Source of the DNA: Phycisphaerales bacterium
GTDB lineage: Bacteria; Planctomycetota; Phycisphaerae; UBA1845; Fen-1342
Assembly (NCBI GenBank): GCA_016710275.1
Contig: JADJXS010000004.1
Location: 1 to 31,835, forward strand
Length of the DNA stretch: 31,835 nucleotides
Reading direction: 5' to 3'
A model generated the notes under the pieces. The model was not told the DNA's origin and made no database searches. It saw nothing but the letters and a program-made list of their open reading frames with translations. The position numbers and the translations under genes are program-made. This document shows, piece by piece, positions 22,612-28,685 of the stretch; position 1 is the first letter of the stretch, and each line of letters begins with the position of its first letter.

Positions 22612-22823
22612 AGCGTCACCCCGAATCGAACCGAGCCGACGACGTGCTCGTGCTCGACGTCTCCCACGCGCGTGACGTCGAAGACGTCGACTTGGACCGA
22701 GCTGGGGGTCAACTCGAAGTCCGCGTAGATCGCCCGGAATTCGATCGCGATCGCCTCGCGCACCCGGATCTCGCCGGCGTGTAGGGCCGCGCGCAACTTG
22801 TCGAGGTCGGCGTGGACGCTCAT
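22608..22823 (-). CDS. Small hypothetical protein
   Basis: A 71-residue protein starting at ATG 22823 and overlapping both neighbours by four bases. It begins S-V-H-A-D-L-D-K-L-R-A-A-L and ends with a beta-rich part (V-Q-V-D-V-F-D-V-T-R-V-G). The overlaps show a tightly coupled operon. Function unknown. Confidence 0.6.
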   Translation of the reverse strand: MSVHADLDKLRAALHAGEIRVREAIAIEFRAIYADFELTPSSVQVDVFDVTRVGDVEHEHVVGSVRFGVTL

Positions 22824-23596
22824 GGCTGTGCCGCTTTCCAGATGAGCTGCGTCTTCTCGAGGAAGTCCACGAACTCGGCGATCTCGAGCGGCGACATGCG
22901 CAGGTGCTCGATCGCCACCGTGCCGCGGGAATCGATGGCGTAGGCGATCTTCCGGGACGCCGCAGGCCGCTGCACCATGGCGCCGAAGTGCGCGAGGTTC
23001 GTGGCGCCGGTTCGCGCGCCTTTCAGCGCACGCTTGGGCTTCGGCTCGGCTTCGACAGGCTCCGGGATATCGACCGCGAGAAACCACAGCATTGGCGGCT
23101 TGCGCACGAGCGTGCCGGCTCGCCTGAGCTTCGTGAGCGCCTGCTGCCCCGCCCTCTTCGAGCGGCCGATAGCCTCGCAAATCGCATTCGCCTTGTGACC
23201 CCCGGGGTTGGCGCGGAAGAAGGCCATGATCTCGTCCTGGGTGGACCTGCGCGGCTGGGGGGGCTTCGGCATGCGTGTCTCCGTTTCCTGCGGGGCGGGT
23301 GTTTTCTGGGGAAGAGGCGGCGGTTCTGCCGCCTTCGCGGACCTGGCGAGAATTACCTGAAGCGCGCTTCCGGGAATCGTCTGCGGCTTGGTCCCGGAAA
23401 GCCGGTAGATCGGCTTTCTTTCGTCCAGGCGCGTGGTGAGCAGGCAAGCTTTCCGGAGGGCGCCGACGGCCTGGCGGATCTCGTGCTCGTCGCATTCCAG
23501 GCCTTCCGCCAACTCCTCGACGCTGATTTCGCCGCCGCTCGTGCGCATGTAACCGAGGATCCGCGCCGCGAGCGAGCCAGGGGTAACGCCGTCCAT
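22820..23596 (-). CDS. Double winged-helix DNA-binding protein
   Basis: A 258-residue protein with two winged-helix-like parts. The first (residues ~8-68) has R-I-L-G-Y-M-R-T-S-G-G-E-I-S-V-E-E-L-A and A-V-G-A-L-R-K-A-C-L-L. The second (~118-170) has D-E-I-M-A-F-F-R-A-N-P-G-G-H-K-A and A-L-T-K-L-R-R-A-G-T-L-V. A Pro-rich linker lies between. It could regulate early transcription or replication. The partner and site are unknown. Confidence 0.7.
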   Translation of the reverse strand: MDGVTPGSLAARILGYMRTSGGEISVEELAEGLECDEHEIRQAVGALRKACLLTTRLDERKPIYRLSGTKPQTIPGSALQVILARSAKAAEPPPLPQKTPAPQETETRMPKPPQPRRSTQDEIMAFFRANPGGHKANAICEAIGRSKRAGQQALTKLRRAGTLVRKPPMLWFLAVDIPEPVEAEPKPKRALKGARTGATNLAHFGAMVQRPAASRKIAYAIDSRGTVAIEHLRMSPLEIAEFVDFLEKTQLIWKAAQP

Positions 23597-23850
23597 CAGC
23601 GCTTCCTCTTGGCGAAGCGCCGGTGGGCCGCCATGCTCGTGACGATGCCCAGCGGCCCACCTACCAGGTAGGCCATGATCTCGGTGGCGCTCGCGTTCGG
23701 GGCGAGCTTGTAGAGCACCATGTTCATGCCGCCGATCACGAAGCTGGTGAGGAAGGCGGCGAGGTAGTGCCCGCCGTTCACGTTGAGGCTCTGCAGGCCG
23801 AGCGCGAAAACAAGAACGAAGGTGGAGGAGAACAATGCGAGTTCGCTCAA
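23596..23850 (-). CDS. Small membrane protein (TTG start)
   Basis: I infer a TTG start at 23850 (84 residues, M-S-E-L-A-L-F) because GGGAG lies six bases upstream and no ATG fits. It has an N-terminal hydrophobic segment (S-S-T-F-V-L-V-F-A-L-G), a second (Y-L-A-A-F-L-T-S-F-V-I-G-G), and a third near the end, then a basic tail (R-F-A-K-R-K-R). It overlaps both neighbours. Possibly a superinfection exclusion or holin-like membrane protein, but there is no direct evidence. Confidence 0.6.
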   Translation of the reverse strand: MSELALFSSTFVLVFALGLQSLNVNGGHYLAAFLTSFVIGGMNMVLYKLAPNASATEIMAYLVGGPLGIVTSMAAHRRFAKRKR

Positions 23851-24059
23851 TGCGTTCTCCCGGAGCGAACGGGGGCGGGGCTGCCGTCGATCGCGCGCAG
23901 GTGCCGCACCGTGGCGTCGGTGAGGACGCGGCCGATGGCCTCGTTTCGTTCCTTGATGCGCTCCTCGAGCGCGGCAATCCGACGCCGAAGCGCGTGGAGG
24001 CGAAGTTCGCAAAGGAGGGCGATCACCACGAGCGCCGCAACGAGGGGATCCAGGATCAT
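23847..24059 (-). CDS. Small membrane protein with coiled-coil
   Basis: A 70-residue protein. Residues ~5-17 are a membrane segment (L-V-A-A-L-V-V-I-A-L-L), followed by a charged helix (A-L-E-E-R-I-K-E-R-N-E-A). Part of the overlapping leftward gene string; function unknown. Confidence 0.6.
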   Translation of the reverse strand: MILDPLVAALVVIALLCELRLHALRRRIAALEERIKERNEAIGRVLTDATVRHLRAIDGSPAPVRSGRTH

Positions 24060-24295
24060 TGCAGCGTAGGCCCCACGAACACGGTGACCTTCGCATTTCG
24101 CACGTCGTCGGCCAGGTCGCGGCCGAAGCTATCGAGCAAGTCGGCCGCGCGTGCCTTGTCGTGGTCGGTCAGATCCAGCGCGAAACTCGCCAGCACGAGC
24201 GCCGCAACATGCAGGGCGATCTCGGGGCCGGAGGTCGAAGCGCGCAACTGCGCGCGGATGGCGTTGGCGAGCACGCGGAAGTCCTCGTCGCTCAT
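24056..24295 (-). CDS. Small hypothetical protein
   Basis: A 79-residue, mostly helical protein starting at ATG 24295 (M-S-D-E-D-F-R-V-L-A-N-A-I-R-A-Q) with a hydrophobic middle (H-V-A-A-L-V-L-A-S-F-A-L). The start overlaps the stop of the next upstream gene, and its stop overlaps the following ATG. No family is recognised. Confidence 0.55.
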   Translation of the reverse strand: MSDEDFRVLANAIRAQLRASTSGPEIALHVAALVLASFALDLTDHDKARAADLLDSFGRDLADDVRNAKVTVFVGPTLQ

Positions 24296-24567
24296 GGTGT
24301 CCAGCCCGGCAGCCGCGCAAGTTGCTTGAAAGACAACTGGTATGCCGACAGTTGCCGGCGGCGCCTCGCACTCTCGCGTTTGCCGGTCTCGGTTCTGCAT
24401 GGGGAGGTCTTGCCGAGATGGTTATGGGTAATCGCGCCGCGACCTTTCCCGCGATGCCGGAATTTCCCGGTGTCGATCTGGAGGTTGAAGGCTTCCACTT
24501 CTCGTCTCGAGGAGGCCCTCGCGAGCGCGAGCATGATCCCGGCCGCCGTCAACAGCATCTTGCTCAT
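24292..24567 (-). CDS. Small basic protein with signal-like N-terminus
   Basis: A 91-residue protein (ATG 24567 overlapping the previous TGA). The N-terminus M-S-K-M-L-L-T-A-A-G-I-M-L-A-L-A-R-A looks like a short signal or anchor; the rest is very basic (A-R-R-R-R-Q). No family is recognised and the codon pattern is less convincing than that of its neighbours. Confidence 0.5.
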   Translation of the reverse strand: MSKMLLTAAGIMLALARASSRREVEAFNLQIDTGKFRHRGKGRGAITHNHLGKTSPCRTETGKRESARRRRQLSAYQLSFKQLARLPGWTP

Positions 24568-25016
24568 TGCGCGGGGCTCCATTCGGCGGTACGCGCGGCC
24601 TCGAGCTGTGTCGCCGCCTGGGTGAGTTTCTTGAAGACCTCGCGCTGGGTCTTCGCCTCGACGAGGTAGAAGAGCGTCTGACAGTTGCCCAGGGCCCGCA
24701 TCTGGTTCATCTGATCCTTCAACGCCTGGGCCTGAAACTCGCCGCGCGATGCGGCCGCCCTCGCTTCGGCGAGGTCGAGCTCCAGATCGCGTCGCGCGAG
24801 CCAGCCTTGCCCCAGCAGGAAGGCCGCGATGAACGCGAAACCTGCCGCCCAGGGCATGACCGCGTCCCAGGCGGGGCGCAGGTACACGAAACGCAGGCGC
24901 TGCCAGTGTCGGAGAAACGCCGCGCGGAGGCGGCTCCACAGAATCACCCGCCGCCCGGGGGCGACGTGATCGAAGGGGCGGTGGCGACGAAAGCGAAAGA
25001 CGGCAGGGGTGTGCAT
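24564..25016 (-). CDS. Membrane protein with coiled-coil C-terminus
   Basis: A 150-residue protein (ATG 25016). Basic N-terminal part, one membrane segment near residues 53-70 (A-A-G-F-A-F-I-A-A-F-L-L), then a long charged helix (L-E-L-D-L-A-E-A-R-A-A-A). This is a type II membrane topology with an extended periplasmic or cytoplasmic helix. Function unknown. Confidence 0.6.
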   Translation of the reverse strand: MHTPAVFRFRRHRPFDHVAPGRRVILWSRLRAAFLRHWQRLRFVYLRPAWDAVMPWAAGFAFIAAFLLGQGWLARRDLELDLAEARAAASRGEFQAQALKDQMNQMRALGNCQTLFYLVEAKTQREVFKKLTQAATQLEAARTAEWSPAQ

Positions 25017-25237
25017 CAGGCCTCCAGGGGCTTGGCGTACTTCTCGAGAAGCGTGAAGAAGTAGGGCGCGACCTCGTCGGCGAAGTCGCTGGGCACGCGC
25101 GCGAAGGCGCGATCGCGATTCAGGCGAACCTCGTGCGCGGCGAATTCGCGTTCCGCCTCCTGGCGCTGCGCCTGCCACTCGGCGAGCGCCAGGCGCAGGC
25201 CTTCCTGCGTGACGAGGACCGCGGCTGCCGAGCTCAT
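25016..25237 (-). CDS. Small helical hypothetical protein
   Basis: A 73-residue protein with a charged helix (A-E-W-Q-A-Q-R-Q-E-A-E-R-E-F-A-A-H-E) in the middle and P-Y-F-F-T-L-L-E-K-Y near the end. It overlaps its neighbours by one and four bases. No family is recognised. Confidence 0.55.
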   Translation of the reverse strand: MSSAAAVLVTQEGLRLALAEWQAQRQEAEREFAAHEVRLNRDRAFARVPSDFADEVAPYFFTLLEKYAKPLEA

Positions 25238-25605
25238 GCCGGCACCGTGCGCAAGTGCGGCTTGAGAAGGCTGCGGTGGGCGATGACGTGACTCGTGGTG
25301 CGGTAGGGGCGCGCGAGTCGAACGACGGCGCGCTCGCGGGCGATTGATTCGATCACGCCGGAGCCGATGCCCTTCACCCAGGCGGCGTGCCCCACGCGCA
25401 AGACGCCCATGCGCACCCGGCGGCCGGTTCCGAGGTCGAACTCTTCGATGGCGGCGGAGAGGTCGCTCGGGTCCAGGTGAAACCACAGGCCGAAGCAGTC
25501 ATCGCAGAAGGGCTGGAATCGCCTGGCGACCTCGGCCGCGATCGCCTTGGCGTGGTCGGTGCGCCAGATCGTCACCACGTGCTCGAGCGGGCTGGCGCCG
25601 CTCAC
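25234..25605 (-). CDS. Hypothetical early protein
   Basis: A 123-residue protein with two close Cys (F-C-D-D-C-F-G-L-W-F-H-L) and a beta-rich C-terminal half (V-R-M-G-V-L-R-V-G-H-A, A-V-V-R-L-A-R-P-Y-R). It overlaps the start-proximal gene of the operon. No family is recognised. Confidence 0.6.
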   Translation of the reverse strand: MSGASPLEHVVTIWRTDHAKAIAAEVARRFQPFCDDCFGLWFHLDPSDLSAAIEEFDLGTGRRVRMGVLRVGHAAWVKGIGSGVIESIARERAVVRLARPYRTTSHVIAHRSLLKPHLRTVPA

Positions 25606-25736
25606 GACATGCAGCCTGCCGTGGGGGTTGTCGGTCGCGAGGAGGAGGTCTTGCCATCGCCGCGGGCAATGACGAAGAGGTAGGACTTGTTCTGGTGTGT
25701 GGCGAGCTTGGCCATGATCAGGAACCTGTTTTCCAT
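25602..25736 (-). CDS. First gene of the leftward operon, small protein
   Basis: A 44-residue protein if started at ATG 25736, which has GGAGAG upstream. A longer frame reaches ATG 25856, but that start would lie at or before the expected transcription start. It reads M-E-N-R-F-L-I-M-A-K-L-A-T-H-Q-N-K-S-Y-L. Likely translated first after the left promoter. Function unknown. Confidence 0.5.
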   Translation of the reverse strand: MENRFLIMAKLATHQNKSYLFVIARGDGKTSSSRPTTPTAGCMS

Positions 25737-25861
25737 GAGCGTCTCTCCGCTGGTCACTTCACTCGTCGGCAGGTGTCGCCGGGCCTCCGCGCGCACCGCC
25801 TGCCGGGTAGACCCGCTCTTGGTCGGGGCCGGCAAGCGGCGGGGGAGGCGTGCCAAGTCTG

Positions 25862-25895
25862 CAAGGCAAACTTGTAGGCTGTCAAGAAAAACTTG
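25862..25895 (-). promoter_or_regulatory. Left operator (two sites) and early-left promoter
   Basis: Two 13-bp palindromes, CAAG-GCAAA-CTTG (25862-25874) and CAAG-AAAAA-CTTG (25883-25895), lie 21 bases apart, each followed by TAGG. On the minus strand a consensus TTGACA (-35) at 25885-25880 overlaps the second site; the -10 (near 25861-25856) is weak. The same palindrome occurs three times in the repressor/Cro spacer. A repressor bound here would shut off the leftward operon that ends with int and includes the DGR. Confidence 0.8.
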
Positions 25896-25906
25896 TAGGC
25901 GTAGGC

Positions 25907-25929
25907 AAAAAAAAGCCGCTGGGAGGCGG
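25907..25929 (-). terminator. Intrinsic terminator of the repressor operon
   Basis: On the minus strand CCGC-CTCCCA-GCGG is followed by C and eight Ts. The stem is short, but the T-run is strong and it lies 29 bases after the stop of the secreted protein gene. It would end the repressor transcript before it enters the left promoter. Confidence 0.6.
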
Positions 25930-25957
25930 TCTTAGGTGCTTTGGGATTCTTCCGTGG

Positions 25958-26476
25958 CTACTGGGCGGGTGCGGGGTGACAAACCTCCTCGATGCGGTCG
26001 CGAAATGGGGCGATTCCCGAGAGGTCAAATTCTGCGGTAGCGGGACCGTGCCTGAAGGGCGTGAGCTCGATGAGGAGCTTCTTGTGGCGAAACATCTTGG
26101 CTATGTACATGTTGGCAAGGGGAAAGAAGACGGCCTTGTCATCGGTGCTTTTGCTGCCCACATACCACTCGGGCGGCTCGTCGTCGAAGCGCGCGCGGAA
26201 ATGGTGCGAACCGCCATCGTCTTCAGGGCCGAGCAGAAGGACCATTGTGTTGACGATCAAGTCTGTCGACATGCCCTTGCACCGAACAGTCAATCGAGGC
26301 AGCCGAGGCTTCCCAATCGAGCCAGGGTAATGACGGTCGCCCGTAGTGCTGAACGTGGATATTGTCTCTTGATCCATGCGATTCTGAGTGACGCTAACCG
26401 ACCACGGGGCTGCCAAGGCGGCTGTCGACAATGTCAATGCCGCGATAAGCGCTTCGCACCTAACGATTGGTGCCAT
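25958..26476 (-). CDS. Secreted TagO/VasI-like protein
   Basis: A 172-residue protein. The N-terminus (residues 1-23, A-L-I-A-A-L-T-L-S-T-A-A-L-A-A) is a clear signal peptide. The mature part shows the pattern of VasI/TagO-type proteins known from type VI secretion clusters: R-L-T-V-R-C, H-H-F-R-A-R-F-D-D-E-P-P-E-W-Y, L-L-I-E-L-T-P-F and A-E-F-D-L-S-G-I then a last Cys. It overlaps the repressor 3' end by 17 bases, so it would be made in the lysogen. A cell-envelope role such as exclusion is an inference. Confidence 0.7.
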   Translation of the reverse strand: MAPIVRCEALIAALTLSTAALAAPWSVSVTQNRMDQETISTFSTTGDRHYPGSIGKPRLPRLTVRCKGMSTDLIVNTMVLLLGPEDDGGSHHFRARFDDEPPEWYVGSKSTDDKAVFFPLANMYIAKMFRHKKLLIELTPFRHGPATAEFDLSGIAPFRDRIEEVCHPAPAQ

Positions 26477-26972
26477 CTTGAAAATCGAGCGTCAACTGGT
26501 TCTTGTTCTCCCTCGCGAGTTGTTCGAACTTCAGTTCGAAATCCTTGTAACGGGGAGACCTCGGATTCCCGAAGCGCAACCATTCCGGCAATGCCTGCTC
26601 TAGCACGGCATCGTTGAAGATTAGCGAGCGGTAAATAACTTGACGCTCCAGGCTCAGCAGCGACCAGGCCTTCGCAACCTCAACAGCTTCCGTGGTGAGC
26701 ACATTTGCATACCCGTCGCTCGCGGCGCTTTCGCGTGCGACGTGTCCTGACTTTCTCGTGGTTGCCGTCTGCTCCTTGCCCAATTCCAGGTCAGCGATTG
26801 TGACCTGGAGGGCCTTCGCGAGCGCTGGCAAAAGTTTGCGTCTGGGGCTTGTCCTACCGGCCTCCCAGTGCTGTACGGATTGCGTCTTTACGCCGATCTT
26901 CTTCGCGAGCGCAGCCTTCGTCATGCGCAAGTCTTCGCGGAAAGTCGTGATTCTCTTGTTGATCGTCGTCAT
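26460..26972 (-). CDS. Phage repressor, XRE-type
   Basis: A 170-residue protein. Residues ~5-60 form an XRE helix-turn-helix (L-R-M-T-K-A-A-L-A-K-K-I-G-V-K-T-Q-S-V-Q-H-W-E-A-G-R). The C-terminus is helical and charged and lacks the Ser/Lys protease fold of LexA/cI-type repressors, so induction would not be by simple self-cleavage. It is divergent from the Cro-like gene, with three operators between them. No good ribosome site precedes its ATG, so a near-leaderless transcript like that of lambda cI is possible. Confidence 0.88.
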   Translation of the reverse strand: MTTINKRITTFREDLRMTKAALAKKIGVKTQSVQHWEAGRTSPRRKLLPALAKALQVTIADLELGKEQTATTRKSGHVARESAASDGYANVLTTEAVEVAKAWSLLSLERQVIYRSLIFNDAVLEQALPEWLRFGNPRSPRYKDFELKFEQLARENKNQLTLDFQDGTNR

Positions 26973-26984
26973 TGGCGCACCCTA

Positions 26985-27042
26985 CAAGCGTCCCTTGTAT
27001 GGGGCAATGCAAGCGTTTCTTGCGCGAAGCAAGAAAAACTTG
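26985..27042. promoter_or_regulatory. Right operator, three repressor/Cro sites
   Basis: Three copies of CAAG-N5-CTTG: CAAG-CGTCC-CTTG (26985-26997), CAAG-CGTTT-CTTG (27010-27022) and CAAG-AAAAA-CTTG (27030-27042), 25 and 20 bases apart. The last is identical to the second left site. A possible rightward promoter is TTGCGC (27020-27025), 17 bases, TAGTGT (27043-27048), overlapping the middle site. Leftward -10-like TTGTAG overlaps the first. The arrangement matches lambda OR between cI and cro. Confidence 0.85.
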
Positions 27043-27056
27043 TAGTGTGCCGCCAA

Positions 27057-27299
27057 ATGGACTCTGCACTCGATCGCGCAATTCGGCTTTCTGGGGGGCA
27101 AACGGCGCTCGCCGCCGGCCTCGAGCCGCCCGCTCGCCCCCAAGCGATCCAGCAATGGCGACGAATTCCGGCGGACCGAGTGATACAAGTGGCCAGGCTC
27201 ACGAGATACGAACTCACTCCGCACGACCTTCGCCCGGATCTCTATCCGCACCCTGACGACGGCCTTCCGGTTGAGCTGCGGGGAAGGGCGGCAGCGTGA
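27057..27299 (+). CDS. Cro-like regulator, YdaS type
   Basis: An 80-residue protein starting at ATG 27057, fourteen bases after the last operator. It has the YdaS/Cro pattern: A-I-R-L-S-G-G-Q-T-A-L-A-A-G-L, then A-I-Q-Q-W-R-R-I-P-A-D-R-V and L-T-P-H-D-L-R-P-D-L-Y-P. Such proteins play Cro's role in many phages. It should bind the CAAG-N5-CTTG sites and block repressor synthesis in the lytic state. Confidence 0.82.
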   Translation: MDSALDRAIRLSGGQTALAAGLEPPARPQAIQQWRRIPADRVIQVARLTRYELTPHDLRPDLYPHPDDGLPVELRGRAAA

Positions 27300-27505
27300 G
27301 GCGAGCACGTTGGGCGCCGCCATGGCTCGTTCGGCTGCGAAATCGGCGCGCTATAGGCCGTTCCGCGGCTTCGTTCAAGGAGCTATTTGACAGACTCACG
27401 GACGACTGCTTCGCAATGGATCGTCGGCTGTCGGCGGACATGGTGGAAATTCGCAGGCTCCTTGGATCTATTCGCGCGGATGAAGGCGTCCGATCTCCCG
27501 AATGA
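27296..27505 (+). CDS. Small early protein
   Basis: A 69-residue frame whose GTG overlaps the Cro stop (GTGA), which suggests coupling. Basic N-terminus, then a helix (S-F-K-E-L-F-D-R-L-T-D-D-C-F-A-M). Its last 38 bases overlap the convergent gene on the other strand. No family is recognised. It stands where lambda-like phages keep cII, but there is no clear HTH. Confidence 0.45.
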   Translation: MRRARWAPPWLVRLRNRRAIGRSAASFKELFDRLTDDCFAMDRRLSADMVEIRRLLGSIRADEGVRSPE

Positions 27506-27707
27506 AATACATCGCACGATCTTTCGCGTCCTCCTCTCCGCGTCGCTTCACCAGGAACGCGGCCTCGAAATCCGAAGAGAGGCGTTCGCGGTCTAGCGAT
27601 TCTTGTTGCCCGAGCGCTGAAAGCAAAGCCGTCAATGCGAACTTGGTATCGCGGAGTTCCACGAGACACTCCTTTAGCGATGCTGCGAGTTCCGTCAAGA
27701 CGTTCAT
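27468..27707 (-). CDS. Small helical protein on the opposite strand
   Basis: A 79-residue protein with a strong GGAAGGAG ribosome site before ATG 27707. It looks all-helical (L-T-E-L-A-A-S-L-K-E-C-L-V-E-L-R-D-T-K-F) with a charged second half. It is the only minus-strand gene between cro and the replication genes, converging on the early right transcript. Antisense or repressor-side expression is possible. No family is recognised. Confidence 0.6.
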   Translation of the reverse strand: MNVLTELAASLKECLVELRDTKFALTALLSALGQQESLDRERLSSDFEAAFLVKRRGEEDAKDRAMYFIREIGRLHPRE

Positions 27708-27800
27708 TGCGCTCCTTCCGTGCTGGCTGGACTGGTCGCACATGAAGGCTAGCACGGTCGCGAGCCCCGACTTTTCCGCTCCTCCGAGGGGGATTTTGAG

Positions 27801-27822
27801 CGGCACAGGTGTGCCGTTTTTT
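27801..27822 (+). terminator. Intrinsic terminator in the early right operon
   Basis: CGGCAC-AGGT-GTGCCG followed by six Ts is a textbook rho-independent terminator on the plus strand. It lies between the Cro-side genes and the replication genes, like lambda tR1, so replication genes may need an antiterminator or readthrough. Confidence 0.8.
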
Positions 27823-27833
27823 GCCCCTTCTTT

Positions 27834-27855
27834 GCCCGCCGGGTGACCGGCGGGC
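27834..27855 (+). terminator. Second hairpin in tandem
   Basis: GCCCGCCGG-GTGA-CCGGCGGGC followed by TTCTTCTTCC is a nine-bp GC stem with a pyrimidine-rich tail, twelve bases after the first terminator. It lies right before the RHH gene's ribosome site and could act as a second terminator or as a translation-side structure. Confidence 0.6.
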
Positions 27856-27875
27856 TTCTTCTTCCAAGGATTCGC

Positions 27876-28082
27876 ATGAGCGAGCCCCTCAAGAGCGTGC
27901 ACGTCCGCCTCGATCCGCCTCTCCACGCGGCCGTGAAGGTCATGTCCCAGGCACAGAAGATCGAGGTTTCGCAGTTGTGCGAGGAAATCATTCGCGAAGC
28001 GGTGCTGGGCAAGTTCCATTTGCTCAAGGTAGCAGTCGACGAAATGGGCCGCTTGGGATTAAGCGGGATTGAGAGGGATTAA
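27876..28082 (+). CDS. Ribbon-helix-helix-like DNA-binding protein
   Basis: A 68-residue protein (ATG 27876 behind AAGGA). V-H-V-R-L-D-P-P-L-H-A-A-V-K-V-M and L-C-E-E-I-I-R-E-A-V-L fit the strand-helix-helix pattern of Arc/CopG-like regulators. Four GGGATT repeats in ten-base phase overlap its 3' end. It could regulate the replication module. The call rests on pattern only. Confidence 0.65.
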   Translation: MSEPLKSVHVRLDPPLHAAVKVMSQAQKIEVSQLCEEIIREAVLGKFHLLKVAVDEMGRLGLSGIERD

Positions 28083-28090
28083 CAGGGATT
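28055..28090. repeat. Four in-phase GGGATT repeats
   Basis: GGGATT occurs at 28055, 28065, 28075 and 28085, exactly ten bases apart with variable four-base spacers. This places every copy on the same face of the helix. It spans the end of the RHH-like gene and the leader of the next gene. GGGATT is also part of the iterons in the initiator-like gene. Confidence 0.6.
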
Positions 28091-28108
28091 TTGGGGGAGC
28101 GACCGGGA

Positions 28109-28402
28109 ATGCCTCATTGGGACACCATGCCGCTCACCCTGAAATGGCGCGACGAGTGCCGGCTCGCCGGCGGGCTCGGCGCCTTCGACCTTCCGCGCTG
28201 GGCAGCGATTCGCTCGAGGCGCGTGCTGAAGGCATTGAGTGAGGGGCGAGGCAAGTCCTACGTAGCCCCAAGCCGGAGACAACTCGAGGAGATCGCCTTG
28301 GCCGTATTGGCTGAAGAGCGCCGCATCGGCGGCGAACTGAATGACGACCAGGTGCGAGGGCTCGCTCGTGAGCTGGATGCGGCGCGCGTTCAAACTATTT
28401 GA
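28109..28402 (+). CDS. Hypothetical early protein
   Basis: A 97-residue protein. I prefer ATG 28109 behind GGGGGAG to the in-frame TTG at 28091. It is basic in the middle (R-W-A-A-I-R-S-R-R-V-L-K-A-L) with helical ends. It overlaps the next start. No family is recognised, but it is well placed in the replication operon. Confidence 0.6.
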   Translation: MPHWDTMPLTLKWRDECRLAGGLGAFDLPRWAAIRSRRVLKALSEGRGKSYVAPSRRQLEEIALAVLAEERRIGGELNDDQVRGLARELDAARVQTI

Positions 28403-28685
28403 GCTGATGGATCGCCACGGCCGAGAGCTCGAGCGCAAGGATCTCGAGCTTCGTCTCGGCATGAATCCGCTGACCGCGACGAAGGTGCTGCTCCGCCTTT
28501 CGAGAGCGGGCTGCATCCGTCGTGAGTATGGCAACACCCGCACGGGCGTCTTCTATTCCTACATCGCGGGCTCGAAATTGCCGGAGGACACGCGGGGCAG
28601 GGCTGAGGCCTCGCGCTCGGCCCTACGCCGGGCCGCAGCGCGGCCTATTTCGGGACACGCCGACAAGATCACGAAGGCATCATGA
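28377..28685 (+). CDS. Winged-helix protein before dnaB
   Basis: A 102-residue protein (ATG 28377; another in-frame ATG at 28407). L-F-E-L-M-D-R-H-G-R-E-L-E-R-K-D-L, A-T-K-V-L-L-R-L-S-R-A-G-C-I and F-Y-S-Y-I read as a winged helix-turn-helix. Its stop overlaps the helicase start. It may help load or regulate replication. Confidence 0.62.
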   Translation: MRRAFKLFELMDRHGRELERKDLELRLGMNPLTATKVLLRLSRAGCIRREYGNTRTGVFYSYIAGSKLPEDTRGRAEASRSALRRAAARPISGHADKITKAS

